The notes beneath the pieces were generated by a model. That model was not told the origin of the DNA. It made no database searches and worked only from the letters and a program-made list of their open reading frames with translations. The position numbers and the translations under genes are program-made. Shown here in pieces: positions 23,546-36,856 of a stretch of DNA of 64,000 nt; positions within the stretch are counted from its first letter, which is position 1, and every line of letters starts with the position of its first letter. The stretch comes from Anadara kagoshimensis. Taxonomy: Eukaryota; Mollusca; Bivalvia; Arcoida; Arcidae. The DNA is taken from positions 2,960,607 to 3,024,606 of the forward strand of contig CM037866.1 in assembly GCA_021292105.1 (NCBI GenBank), read 5' to 3'.

Positions 23546-26080
23546 CTTTTGGATCACTTTTACTTAAGGACTTTTGATTTCCATGCTATATTTATTTAGA
23601 ATTGACTTAGTAAATTCAGGAGAAAAATTTTAATAAGTTGGCTAAAACATACATCTTACAATGCGTAAAAATCAGATCAACAAAAAAAAAATTCAGGAAA
23701 TTCCATAACATATATTAAATAACCCTATACTTACTTTCTATATATATCAAAATACAGGAATTATAGGAATTGAATGTACATGTACATGTAAATAGGCTAA
23801 AAATGCCTACCCTTACAAACGTAGGCCACCGTTTGCGTAAATCGTTTAGTAAGTATCGTAAGTATAAGTACATCAAGCTGATGTTAAATGCAAAGTATGA
23901 TAATTTATACAGACTATTGTTTGCGTTTAATATTTCATGAGAATTACTTTTGGCGCATGTACACAGTTACGTGAGCTTGTTGTGTTTTAGTTAATCAGTT
24001 GTTTTCTTATAATGAGAATACTAGTTTTAAATCTACGGAAAACCCTTTTTATGGGATTATATAATAAATAAAATTTTGCATAAGTATATATGTAATATTG
24101 ATTTATTAAACGAATTGAATATTTTTTATGAAATTAATAAATTCAATATTACATAAACACTCATGCAAGATCCTCTATATATTGTATATTTTTTGAACTT
24201 GAAAGTTTTGCATTCAAGAAATTATTATGACTAAAACATTTTACAACCTGATGCTGGCTATGTCTCGATGTAAATGATTTAAAAACTTATTTGAATCACT
24301 TTTACTCCTTATTTTTAATGTTTCGTCCTTCGTTGGAATTCGATAAATATGAATATTTTATAACCTAAAGCTGCCTATATCCCGATTTAAATTTTAATAA
24401 AAGAAATCTTTGGTCTAAACATACGTTTTTGGAATTTTTTGCCCAGGAAATCGATATTGAGGTTAGAAATTAACATGAGACAGTAAAGACCATTATTGAT
24501 TTCTGACTCTGAATGGTGTCCCACTATGTAAGGGTGACTTCATGATAAAATCATATTTAAAGTTTTAAAACTAATAATTTAAAGTTTGTATGAGTCTTAT
24601 TGATTTGACAAAAGTAAAGTTTACACAACATGCATTGTTGGGTTTTAAAGAATCAATGAATATCCATTTGTATAGTAACATGTAATTATGCATACTGTAT
24701 TTGATTTATATAAGAACTTAATTTATTCCTTTTCACTACCATTTTATAGATATTTCAATGGAATTCTCTTTATGTAATAATATTAAACTATTTTATTTCA
24801 CGATAACTTTACTTTGTGATTGTAGTTTGAACATAGGTTTGAGATATGTTTGTTTTTAAAATGAAAGTTTTTAATGCCTAAATATATCTTTTCTGATAAA
24901 AGCAAACAACAAGATTTATTAGCGTTATTGTACTCATAAAAATAAAAAATAAAATCGGAACATATAGGAGGCACTTACCCTTATATAGCATTCACCCTGT
25001 CATAGAATTTGTTGATACCAAGCCCCTTATTTTTTATGGCCGTGTAGCTACGTCTAATGAAGGCCAAAGATTGAGGCTCAAACACAGTCGTTCAAATTTT
25101 AAGAATACATTTATTTGTTATACCATAGAGACTTCTCAATTTAAATGTTTTAAAAATGCCATTTATACCTTTTATTAAAGCAGGAGCGATGTAACGATCG
25201 TCAATAGGATCCGAAGTCAAAGCGCCACCTAGATATCAAATTTGACAAAGATTAAAAATATACATATATAAACGATTTAATAAATGATATGTTTTGATCA
25301 ATTATCTATACAATGTTGTACCAGGGTTCGAAACATCTGAAAGACTTTTTGTCATAATCACATGCACACAATAATGCATCGGACCTTGGCATACATTGAT
25401 GTAATATTAAATAGTACTTGTTTACCATGTTTATGTGGTTTTACGGAATTAACCGAATAATTTAGGTCGTAAATACACGGAAATGTTTTTTTTTTAGATT
25501 GCAGGTCGTTTTACACGACAGATACACATATGAGGGGCTGGAGATCTTGAGAGAATGACAACACACGATGGTCAATGTTGCCATTAGTTTGGTATCTTAT
25601 AGTTTCACCATGGTCGATATATTTTACAGATTTACGAACGTACAAGAAACGAAAAAATGCAGATTGCGTGCATTTGTTTTAATTTACATTGTATTTTATA
25701 ATTTTGTATGTTTTTTTTTTAATAAATAAAGTTTTAATAAGTGATTAGAAAGAAAAGAAAGCGGTAAAACATTTTTTCTTTTTTTCTTTTTCACAACAAT
25801 CTAGATAATATATATACAACAAATTGTCTGATTTGTATGTCAAGGGTGTAAGTTTATGGTTGTTAAAGCCCTGTTTAAACAGCTGATTAAGTAAACAGTT
25901 TTTTGAAAATGTACCTTTATTGAATTTCTGGTGAGAAGAAAGTAAGTGATATGTCTTCCAAATAGAAAAAAGTCTATATAGTTACTGAGGATCAATTGTT
26001 CTACCATTATGTTTTATATGTACGCTTTTGATTCATTCTGACCCATACACAATTACGTTATAATAAAAAACAAACACACC
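23546..26080. other. gene-poor AT-rich stretch
   Basis: No exon recognised. At about 24050-24180 there is a copy of the palindromic element seen at 38926-39067 (ATTTATTAAACGAATTGAAT ... AAATTCAATATTACATAAAC). Around 24960-25060 another remnant of the dispersed GTGCTCACC repeat. Confidence 0.5.
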
Positions 26081-26215
26081 AATCCATGTCCGATTCACAA
26101 TTCAGAAGCAAAGGAAAAACTTTGAGAGTGACATGTTAGGTTAGACACGTGAACCTTCACCGGGGAAATGAAGCTAGGTGCTCCGGAAGGGTAAGCACCT
26201 ACTGTTTAGCTAGCT
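26081..26215 (-). repeat. dispersed repeat copy; uninterrupted form of the LINE target site
   Basis: On the - strand this reads CACGTGTCTAACCTAACATG then CAAAGTTTTTCCTTTGCTTC and GGACATGGATTGGTG. The same string, interrupted by the 7.85-kb LINE, flanks 50991-58840, so this copy shows what the empty site looked like. Other copies at about 33120-33260, 39470-39650, 49640-49740 and 58830-58910. Confidence 0.65.
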
Positions 26216-26397
26216 ACTCCCGGTATGTTTGTAATTTAAATTGCGCGAAAGGAACATGGAACTAAACGACATGAACAACAGACGAAAATTGGTGGAAATT
26301 TTACGGTCTGATTGATAATTTCAAATACAGGTACCGGTATGGTCTTGACTGAAAATTATGGTCGACTTATCGACTTTGATTACACATGTGACGTAGT

Positions 26398-26875
26398 TAC
26401 ATTTACAAAGCACCCGGCCTCACTTCCATGATGGAATTTCACATTATTGACTAAAGTTGTATTTTTTTAAATTGTACTTTTTTGGATTGTGATTGAACAT
26501 GGACTTGTATATCTGTTTTTTATTTATTGATATTTTCCTAGATATGAATATTCACTTCTCAGTAGAGTGAGGTGGCTACAAAATTGGAGTGTGGAAATAA
26601 CACATTCGTTCTTCCTCTTTCATTTCATTTAAATCAATGCCGTAAGTACATTCGTTGAACTTCGGCAGCCGTGTCGTGTGCAAACCTTTCTTTTATGTGA
26701 CAATCAGGAAGTTAAAATATATAATTTTACTTAGAACTCTAAAAGTTCAAAGGTAACAAGAGATCTAACATTAAACAAGCTGGAACATTTCTGAAGACAT
26801 TCTTTCGGAATGTAAATTCCTGTCTTTTATTTATGATGTGGGATGACGTTAATTAATTGGTAAGTACATGGACAC
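26398..26875 (+). repeat. ~480-bp dispersed duplicate (partner 37975-38450)
   Basis: Shares long near-identical runs with 37975-38450, such as GCAGCCGTGTCGTGTGCAAA, TTAGAACTCTAAAAGTTCAA and GGAATGTAAATTCCTGTCTT. No open frame of interest. Confidence 0.75.
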
Positions 26876-27488
26876 TGTCATAAACTACTACTTAAATTAT
26901 AATTTCTCAAATCAAGGACAATACATGGTTAAATGAACGATTGATTTTAAATATATTTTGTTTAAATATGCGCAAAACCCGAGCTATTCTTGCTGTTTAA
27001 AAAAATTTTTCTTCGTAATTTAAAGTGTCCCCTGTCTCACTATAATTTAGAGTTACATATTTTTAAAACCTAATGTTCCCAGTTTTAAGTTTTAAGAGTA
27101 GATTATGTTTTTAAATGTTTTTGGGAATTGATTGAAAAATGAATTTGTACATGGTACAACTGAGCCGCACCATGACAAAACGACCCTTATGGCACAAAAT
27201 ATCGATTTTGAGTTTTTTATCAGATTCTGAAAGTACATTTATTTGTGATTTCAAAAAAGTAAATCTTGTCTTAAATTCGAACATATGACGTCGCTATTGT
27301 AACTATTACACGCAGGTGTTCCTTAAGTTGTGACGCAAATCGTAACGTCACTTTAAGATAAACGTAAATAATAAATTATATCCTCGGATAACATTTACTG
27401 TCAAACATGTATTTATTAATTTTATGTTTCCAATCATTTTATTCTCAGAGCGTATTCAAAATCCTGTTTTATTTATCAGGGGAAAAAT

Positions 27489-28047
27489 ATTCCGAATGCA
27501 TTGATAAAAAAATTACAATTATTTGGTAATTTCCAACTATTGGCACACTGAAAAACTTTTTGTTCTTATCTTTCCTTCTTTATTTCATTTTATTTTATTT
27601 TTAATTTTAATTTTTATTTTTATTTTTGAAAAAAAATCAACAAATTAGAATAGTCTTGGATTTTGGTGACCATGTGGTGCTGTTGTTAGCGTTTCTGTTC
27701 ACCACTAACCTAGTGCATAACCACATTTTACGTGACGTGGGAATGACACCTGGTTGGATTAACCTAACCTCCAATTTTTCAAAGAAACACTAAATCCCGG
27801 TCAATAAATAGATAGATTCTAAGCTGTAGTTTATCAAATAATGCTGAATTTTATTGTGGCTTTAGTTATTCCTTGGTCGGGAATATGAAATGTTGATCAT
27901 TTATTATATTTTAATAGGTTTTTCACATGTTTTGATTGACAACAGATTTCTGCAAACGAGAATGACATATTTTGTTTGGGCAGTGTAATGATTTACTTCT
28001 TTGATTATTCCCCCGCCCTCAGGGGTGAGTGGGATAAAGTAATATAG

Positions 28048-28096
<49 letters not shown>

Positions 28097-28637
28097 TAAT
28101 TGTTCGTGAATAATATGGTTTCCATGTATTTGAAAGAAAACAGTATATCCGATTGAGCTGAAACTTGGTCAGTTGATTTATTTATGTTAGTGAGTGGTAT
28201 GGAATTGTTCGACAGCTTTATAGCACATCCAAGATGGCCGCCGTTACTATAAATAACAAAAACCTATATATGGCCATTACAGTCTTATTTATGTACCGAT
28301 TTGTTAAAAAATTTAACATGAAAAATATAACTCTGGGCATTAAACACATATGTAACAGGTTTTCCGTTAAATTTTTAGTTTGCGTAATATTTATGCAAAT
28401 ATAATGGATTTATAGCCTAAGTATTTACGTCTTTGGTGTGGTATTCTACAACCAGTGATCAATAAAACATATTTCATTTTGGAATTCACTGATGTTCACC
28501 ATTGCGGGGGGGGGGGGGGGGGAGTACTGTTATCTGAACACCATGCGTTGCTTCGCCGTATCGTGTGACGTTGTTAGATTAACATTTGTAATCAATTCAC
28601 ACTCTGGAATAAAAAAATCTGTAACATTTAAAAATAG
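27489..28637 (+). repeat. 1.15-kb tandem duplication, copy 1
   Basis: Runs from ATTCCGAATGCATTGAT to just before its second occurrence at 28638, an offset of 1149 bp. It contains a (TG)n tract at about 28049-28090, a poly(G) run at about 28504-28522, and a block CCAAGATGGCCGCCGTTACT that also occurs in similar form at about 6603. No gene. Confidence 0.9.
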
Positions 28638-29203
28638 ATTCCGAATGCATTGATTAAAAATAAATTACAATTATTTGGTAATTTTCCAACTATTGGCACA
28701 CTGAAAAACTTTTGTTCTTATCTTTCCTTCTTTATTTCATTTTATTTTATTTTAATTTTTAATTTTTATTTTTATTTTTGAAAAAAATCAACAAATTAGA
28801 ATAGCCATTGGATTTTGGTGACCATGTGGTGCCGTGGTTAGCGTTTCTGTTCACCACTAACCTAGTGCATAACCACATTTTTACGTGAACGTGGGAATGA
28901 CACCTGGTTGGATTAACCCTAACCTCCAATTTTTCAAAGAAACATTAAAATCCCGGTCAATAAATAGATAGATTCTAAGCTGTAGTTTATCAAATAATGC
29001 TGAATTTTACTGTGGCTTTAGTTATTCCTTGGTCGGGAATATGAAATGTTGATCATTTATTATATTTTAATAGGTTTTTCACATGTTTTGATTGACAACA
29101 GATTTCTGCAAACGAGAATGACATATTTTGTTTGGGCAGTGTAATAATTTACTTCTTTGATTATTCCCCCGCCCTCAGGGGTGAGTGGGATAAAGTAATA
29201 TAG

Positions 29204-29249
<46 letters not shown>

Positions 29250-29788
29250 ATGTGTGTGATTGTTCGTGAATAATATGGTTTCCATGTATTTGAAAGAAAA
29301 CAGTATATCCGATTGAGCTGAAACTTGGTCAGTTGATTTATTTATGTTAGTGAGTGGTATGAAATTGTTCGACAGCCTTATAGCACATCCAAGATGGCCG
29401 CCGTTACTATAAATAACAAAAACCTATATATGACCATTACAGTCTTATTTATGTACCGATTTGTTAAAAAAATTTAACATGAAAATATAACTCTGGGCAT
29501 TAAACACATATGTAACAGGTTTTCCGTTAAATTTTTAGTTTGCGTAATATTTATGCAAATATAATGCATTTATAGCCTAAGTATTTACTTCTTTGGTGTG
29601 GTATTCTACAACCAGTGATCAATAAAACATATTTCATTTTGGAAATCACTGATGTTCACCATTGCGGGGGGGGAGTACTGTTATCTGAACACCATGCGTT
29701 GCTTCGCCGTAACGTGTGACGTTGTTAGATAAACATTTGTAATCAATTCACACTTTGGAATAAAAAAATCTGTAACATTTAAAAATAT
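28638..29788 (+). repeat. 1.15-kb tandem duplication, copy 2
   Basis: Follows copy 1 directly and matches it throughout, with single-base indels, a different (TG)n length (about 29205-29247) and a shorter poly(G) run. Many differences are one-base indels in homopolymers, which could partly be sequencing error. Confidence 0.9.
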
Positions 29789-30842
29789 ACCTAACTTTTC
29801 CGGATAAAAACGGCTTTGATTTATAACGAGACTTGAATTTTAAAATCTGAGAAACAACTTGATGTTTTAACATACAATATTATTTAAATATTTTAGATGG
29901 TATTTTACACCCCAGACAAGATTATTTCATTTATATTAAGTGACAGGTTCAGAAACCGGAGGAAACCCGTATCACATGGAGAAAACCCCTTAATTTTAGG
30001 CAAAAACTTTGTACTATTGGTCAGCGCGAGTGGTGAGCGGCACCAGGTTCCGTAAACTGGTGGTGTAAATCACCCAGCAATAATAGGAAATCTATAGCGG
30101 ACAGGGTTAATCCTCAGGGTATGTTGGATAATGGTCCCATATTTCTGAAATAAGCATCACCTAATATCATTTATTACTTTTCTTTTTGCAAGTCTTCAAG
30201 TGACCGTAAAATGTGTGTAGCCTATTGGTGAAGATCACATCTCTCACACATGAAAGTTTGAAGTTAGGTAGCTACACCAGATTTTAGTATATCATCAAGG
30301 TTTTAACTATGGTGCAATATAGCCACACGCCCAATGCAGTACCTCTGTGGGTCTATTATTAACATAATTTGCAAGGAGTCCCTGAAAATGTAATTGCGAC
30401 TGTTGTATTAACTTTGAAGCCCATGGAAAAAATAATCATGTTTTTGTACATATTAAGATGCTGCTATTTTAAGCGAAATTTCACGAGAGAGGAGAGAGAT
30501 TGTTGTTGTAATGTTGTTTAACTTCACATCAACATTAACAAAATAAATGTCTAACGATTACATGTAATCTAAGAACAAGTTCATGTATGCATGAGATGTT
30601 CAAGTGTGATTTGTGTTTTGTTCTAGTGTGAACACACGCGTGGCAACTTTATGGTACAACCGCACTAAGTGAGTATGCCAATCTAAGTCATATTATTCTG
30701 AGCTTATTTGTAATAATCAGAGAGAGAGATTTCGGTTTCACCTACAATTTCTTGTCTCCACATTTACGGTTATTGATGACAAGATACAATGATTTAAGTG
30801 TATTATAATAAAATAGGGTTGGGTTATATAAAGATATTTTAC
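29789..30842. other. intergenic, nothing recognised
   Basis: AT-rich sequence without a supported exon or a clear repeat family. Confidence 0.4.
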
Positions 30843-31010
30843 ATACATAAAAATTTAATTTAATTCCTCTAAAAATGTGCTCAAATTTAGCCAGAGTTTA
30901 CTTGAGAGAGAAAATGTCCTTTTATACTTTTAACTGAGTGTTATGCCCCCAGTCAAGATTCTTCCAGTTAAATAGAGTCAGGGATGGGGAAACCGACTGG
31001 TTTTGGGGAG
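30843..31010 (+). repeat. ~160-bp direct repeat, left of LINE fragment
   Basis: ATAAAAATTTAATTTAATTC to GTCAGGGATGGGGAAACCG, repeated at 31673-31823 with a few changes. The two copies bracket the dead LINE piece. Confidence 0.8.
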
Positions 31011-31059
31011 GTTTGGATGTATCAGGGGGTTAATAACATAATTTTTTTTAACATTATTT

Positions 31060-31392
31060 GTGGAAAAAATAAAAGATATATATCTACAACAATGGTACAA
31101 CGATATAAGTAGTAAACCAAAGTTAAGAACATACAAGGATTTTAAAACTATTTTAGAACTAGAATGTTATGTTGATACAAATCAAATAAGTAAATTTAGA
31201 CACGCACTAGCACTTCCTAGGGTAGGTTCTTCTAATTTGGCAATTGAAAAGGGTAGGCATATGGGTGTAAAAAGGGAGGATAGATTATGCAGATTTTGTC
31301 ATTTAAAATGTATAGTAGACGAGTACCATTTTTTACTTATTTGCAATGTTTACAATAATATTCGCCATAAATACATTTCTTTAAAATATTAA
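31060..31392 (+). pseudogene. C-terminal fragment of a LINE ORF2 protein
   Basis: The frame encodes only the tail of a non-LTR retrotransposon protein: the motif QISKFRHALALPRVGSSNLA, then a Cys/His cluster CRFCHLKC ... EYHFLLIC typical of the C-terminus of such ORF2 proteins in molluscs and fish. Endonuclease and reverse transcriptase are absent, so it is 5'-truncated, the usual outcome of target-primed integration. A non-coding 3' tail follows to about 31610 (GTCAATAAACATATAT) and ends in an (AT)n run. It is a different lineage from the full-length LINE at 51-59 kb. Confidence 0.75.
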
Positions 31393-31609
31393 AAAAACCC
31401 TACATATCAAAAATTTATTATTCTAATGTCGTCAAAAATAATACGGTTGTAAGAAATTTAAGCATGTATATATATTATGCATTAAGAAAAAGGTATATTT
31501 AGAATATATTTTGTTAGTTTAAAAATATTACGTATCATTCACATTTTGTCATTTATACCGCCATGGATTGTAACTTATTGTGATATGGGGTTGAGGCCTT
31601 TAGTCAATA

Positions 31610-31611
<2 letters not shown>

Positions 31612-31652
<41 letters not shown>
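31612..31652 (+). repeat. (AT)n tail of LINE fragment
   Basis: A microsatellite directly after the LINE 3' end, probably grown from its tail. Confidence 0.8.
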
Positions 31653-31659
<7 letters not shown>

Positions 31660-31672
31660 TTGACATGCCCTT

Positions 31673-31823
31673 ACATAAAAATTTAATTTAATTCCTCTAA
31701 AAATGTGCTAAAATTTTGCCAGATTTTACCTAAGAGAAAATGTCCTCATATACTAGTAACTGAGTGTTATGCCTCCAGTCAAGATTCTTTCAATTAAATA
31801 GAGTCAGGGATGGGGAAACCGGG
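31673..31823 (+). repeat. ~160-bp direct repeat, right of LINE fragment
   Basis: Second copy of 30843-31010. Just downstream GAGGCATAACACTCA is the reverse complement of the TGAGTGTTATGCCTC inside the repeat, a small foldback. Confidence 0.75.
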
Positions 31824-34036
31824 TGTTGGGAAAACAACGGACAATGAACTGACAAATTATCGTACACTGTCCAATGTCATTCAAATCTAGGCAGTGAGAG
31901 GCATAACACTCATTAATTGAGCACTCAGCCGCTCAGAGACTCACATATTGCAGGATAAAGACCAACATATTGGTAAATGTACTTGTATTCAAAGATAGCA
32001 AGTGACACCTCAATCAAATTCAATGTATGAACATTTAATCTGTACTCAGTACTTTAATGACTGTTAAGGGTGGTACATTTTAGTAGAGGATACATGCAAT
32101 TTTTTAAACGTATCTTCCCAAAAAAAAAAGAAAAAAAGAAAACACCAGTTACACGTCCTTATCTTGACACACTACGCAAAATACGAGTAAACCGTATGTA
32201 TGGTTTCAAATTTTCAATTTCAACCAACGGACGTGAATAAAATGTACTCTTTTGAAACAAAACTTCAATATATCATGGCAATACAACTTGACATTGTTAC
32301 AACCGTATTATTAATTTTTCAGTCTCTGGAATTAGCAAAAGAAATCAAATCAATATCATTTAAAAACAGCGATTAAGGTCTGAAATTCATCACACTTAAT
32401 TTCAGTACATGGAATTTTGTATTTAAATTTAAGAACACCACTTACTTTAGATGAACTGATTTATTTGTATCTATTTGAGAAATATGTGGAATTGTCCGTA
32501 GTTATTGCATATTATCAAAATAACAATTTGTGTAATTTTTGTGTGATTCATAATGAATGTTGTGTTTTGTGTGAATATCACAATTAAATACAGATATTAT
32601 TATTATTTCTTTTCAGTAATTTTCCAATATTTTCAGTTCACTAATTGACGGCGAAAAGGTTAAAAAAGTTCTAAAATAATCCCACCAGATTTAAAAAAAA
32701 TCTTCCACAGTCTTTTTAGTGACGTTAAAATGGAATATGATTTTTTAATAATGTATGAAACTGTGTTTATTTTTACATTTAAAGGCAAAAAATTTATAAA
32801 AAATCGCCCACAAATAATCCATGTAGATTGTTTTAAAAATGGATGTTTTCTATTAAGTTTAATGTAAAATCTAACGACGTAATCGAATGTGTCGAAAAAC
32901 ATAAAAAACTTTGACGTCATTTTATCATACTATGACGCAATTGCCATAGGGGTTGTTTTGTCATGGAGCGGCTCATTACTGGTATTTATGCAACAGAAAA
33001 AACAAGTATTCTCTCACCATTTTATGATTTTAATATACCGCGTTTCATTAAAATATTCTTGTTCAGAAACAGTGTCTTTCTTTTGCATTTATTAAATTGT
33101 TCATTATTATAATGGTTTGCAGGTCTTTTGTATTTAAAAAACACACATACTAATCTATGTTCAAACCAAAATCCAAAAGCAAGGTAAAAACGTTAAAACT
33201 AGCAAATTAGGTTAAACACGTGAACGTCCACAAGGGACGTGAGGCCGGTTGCTCCGAAAGGGTGAGTGCATCATGTAAAAATTTTATATGAATATCTGCA
33301 GTTTGTGTATTGTATGTTAAATAATTTAAACATTGATATATGATATATACAGCCCAGGAGCCAAAAGTTATTTCACCCTATATATGAGCAAAATTAATGA
33401 CAATTAACACCATTATAAAGAATGACTATTTATTCATTCAGAGCTATTCTACCACGTATATCACAACCAAATTAAAAAGTACTACTTGGTCAATTCTTCT
33501 TTAGGTTTTACAGATACCTAAGTTTTATTTGGCATTCTATGAATCAACCCTTTGGCATAGTCTTTGGAGGTGTTGTAACATGATTTATGAATTGTTTCAT
33601 ACATCTCATAAGTCTGGGTTGTTGGCTGGTAAAACTTTAAACACTATTCCTTGTTGGTTGAGAAACTAACTTTAAACTAACTTTAAACTTGTTGGTTGAG
33701 AAAGGTTTGTATGGATATTGAGCTATGTCTTGGGGCTGTACATATTGCCAAGAAACCTGCTAGTGTTCGAGACATATTATGGTGTAGGTATTTTGAAACT
33801 AGTGAAGGCAGGAATTGGCAGTGCCAAGTATCAAAAATAATAAATAACTTCTTGGTCATTACAAGATCTTGTACCAAGTAACATAACTCAATGTCCGAAC
33901 AAACCTTTTTTTCAACTGCAAGGAAAAACAGTGTTACCTTGTCTAGTCAACAGGCTTTAGTTAATTCCGATGGAGAACTATGAAATTATATAAAAATAAA
34001 AAAGCACCAGAGATTCTGCACTGACAAAAACTAGGT
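31824..34036. other. gene-poor stretch
   Basis: No exon supported. A dispersed repeat copy (ACACGTGAACGTCCACAAGG ... AAAGGGTGAGTG) lies at about 33120-33260. Confidence 0.5.
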
Positions 34037-35560
34037 TAAAGGTTTGATCCATAGCTTGCCAAATTGAATTACATAATATAAATATTGGTTTAAGGCCATG
34101 TTAGTAAGACCTACTTGTTAATACGCCTGTGCTATATGTGATGCAACAGCTCTAAATATATGAATAAATATATATGACTGTTATGATAACGGTCCTATTT
34201 GTCATTACTTTTGTTCATATAAGGAGTGACATAACTTTTGGTCTGGGGCTGTATATAATTTTTTGTCACTCTTCAAAGAAATTTCTCGCATAGCGATTGG
34301 TTAACTTGCCTAGGTACATGGAACAATGTTCGGAAATCTGCCGGGGTAAATGAACGCACGCGACGTTAAGCGGTAAAAGGGAAGTAACTCGTACATCGCT
34401 GACGTGTAGTTACGGTAAACAAACATGGCAAAAAAGAACGCAAGTCAAACATAATACGAAATGGAAGTTTAAAAAATCAAACTGGTAACGCTTTGAAGGG
34501 TGACAAATACGTTATACAGGGCTTTGGCAGGTTTCACGGCCCCATGTACCCCGTCAAAGATGAATGTACCCTTCGGCTGCGGCTCAGGGTACATAAATCT
34601 TTGACGGGGTACATGGGGCCGTGTAACCTGTCAAAGCCCTGTATAACTGATATTATTACTGATATTAATGTGTTCAGATAGTATATAGATGATCCAATAA
34701 ATATAACAAATATAATCACTTTCCGGTTTGTTCACGTGTTTGATTCAATTTGCAAATTTTGATTGTGATTGCAAGATGGACTGGTATTTTTGTTTTCGAA
34801 TTTCAAACTCTTTACTTTGCTTGTCGAATTTGTAATTTGAACTTAGTTCGATAAGTTTGTAATTAATTTACAACTGAAATTGTACAAGATTTTATGGTAT
34901 AAAGTAAATCGTATTGTAAATGGTAAGGGATCTAAATATGTGTGTGTTTAAGCCAATTTTCAGTGACAAAAAATACATGCAATAAATTTACCATATAAAT
35001 TAAAATGTTAAAATGCACGATTATTTAGCCAATTTATAATATACCTTTATTATATATACTGTATATTTTAACTTTTATGCATTCTGGAAGATTTAATCAA
35101 TAATAAATGTAATGTTTTCACACATGGTTGGATTTTGATAAAAAGATATTTATGAACAGAATCAATTAAGTCAACTCATTAAAAGTTTTAAACTATTTTA
35201 ATATAAATGCTTCTATACAATGACATTCAATAGCCATGTTAATATAATGGATGGGCAATTATAACTTAAAAATATATTTGGCAAAGGCCGGCGTAACCAA
35301 GAACACAAAAATTAATGGAGATTGCCGATTATTAAAATTTTGAACATAGGCGAAAACTGAAGGAATTTCTCAGTAATATAATAATATTGATGGTCCCAAG
35401 ATCCAATGATAAACAATCAGTGGTCAATAAATACTGATATTGTAAAATAAACAATTTTGTTTTATAATTTGGTTCTGAGCACTACTGATGAGGGATTGTA
35501 TTTCAAAACGACCGTTGTAACATTAACACTGATATAATATGTTATTCATCTGTAATTTAT
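34037..35560 (+). repeat. duplicated block, copy 1 (with ~390-bp extra segment)
   Basis: Matches 35630-36740, for example ATGCAACAGC-CTAAA-ATATGAATAAAT, TTTGTTCATATAAGGAGTG and GATGATCCAA. The offset changes from about 1582 to 1199 bp across 34263-34660, so copy 1 has about 390 bp that copy 2 lacks. The hairpin at 34511-34647 lies in that extra segment. Confidence 0.8.
34511..34647. repeat. large imperfect hairpin, 61-bp arms
   Basis: The left arm GTTATACAGGGCTTTGGCAG ... ATGTACCC (34511-34571) pairs with 34587-34647 with about four mismatches around a 15-base loop TTCGGCTGCGGCTCA. Much more GC-rich than its surroundings. Confidence 0.9.
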
Positions 35561-35629
35561 CTAACCATGAACCAACAACAAATGTAAGATACTAAACGTA
35601 TTGTTGGGAATTGTTATAATTTAGGTTTA

Positions 35630-36740
35630 GGTTTAATCGATAGCTTGCCAAATCGAATTAGATTGATATATATAGGTTTAAGGCCATGTAACTAAGACCT
35701 ACTTGTTAATACGCCTGCGCTATATGTGATGCAACAGCGCTAAAGATATGAATAAATATATATGTTTTGATAACGGTGTTATTTGTCATTACTTTTGTTC
35801 ATATAAGGAGTGAATTAACTTTTGTTCTGGGGTTGTATATAATTTTATATTGCTGATGTTAATGTATTAAGATGTATTAAGTATATAGATGATCCAACAG
35901 ATATACCAAATATAATTACTTCTCTGTTTGTTCACGTGTTTGATTCAATTTGCATATTTTGATTGTGATTGCAACATAGACTAGTATGTTTGTGTTTGAA
36001 TTTCATACGTTTAACTTTGCTTTTGGAATTTGTAATTTGAACCAAATTTGATATGTTTGTAATTGATTTACAATTGAAATTGTACAAATTTTTATGGTAT
36101 AAAGTAAATCATATCGTAAATGGTAAGGAATCTAAATATGTGTTAAAGCCATTTTTCAGTGAAGAAAATACGCGCGTAATAAATTTACAACATAAATTAA
36201 AATGTTAAAATTCACGATTATTTAGCTAATTTATAATATGCCTTCATTATAAATACTTTGTTTTTAAACCTTTCTTGCATTTTGGAAGATTTAATCTATA
36301 ATAGATGTAATGTTTTCACACATGGTTGGATTTTGATAAAAAGATTTATGAAACAGAATCAATTAAGTCAACTTATTGTAAATTTTGAACAAATTAAATA
36401 TAAATTTCTTCTATATAATGACATTCAATAGTCATGTCAATATAAAAGGTGGGCAATTATAACTTAAAAAATATTTGGCAACGGCCGGCGTAATCAAGAA
36501 CACAAAACTCATATAGTTTGATTAAAATTCTGAAATTAGGCGAAAACAGACGAAAATTCTTATCATATGATTTGAATACTATTGATGGTCCCAAGATCCT
36601 AATAATAAACAATCAGTGGTCAATAAATAATGTTACTGTAAAAGAAACAATTTGGTTCCGAGCACTTCTGATTAATGGTTGTATTTCGAAACGACCGTCT
36701 AGTGTTGTAACATTAAAACTGGTATAATATGTTATTGTCA
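35630..36740 (+). repeat. duplicated block, copy 2
   Basis: Partner of 34037-35560. Ends in the dispersed motif AAACGACCGTCTAGTGTTGT. Confidence 0.8.
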
Positions 36741-36793
36741 AGAGTAGCTAACTAACATGTAGCAGTTGCTGGAATCCCTTGGACACTGACATC

Positions 36794-36856
36794 ATGGCCG
36801 GAACCATGGATGAGGCATCAACTTTCAATTACGAAAAGTTAACTGATTTTGGTAAT
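36794..36856 (+). CDS. weak candidate first exon of the ANK/ART gene
   Basis: ATG in a good context (ATCATGG) opens MAGTMDEASTFNYEKLTDF and can splice at GTAACA (phase 0) or GTAATG (phase 1). The phrase EASTFNYEKLTDF resembles ATFSYKEKLYNLV of the exon at 47599, so this could be the start of that gene or of a lost paralogue. The distance of over 10 kb and the weak donor make it uncertain. Confidence 0.25.
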
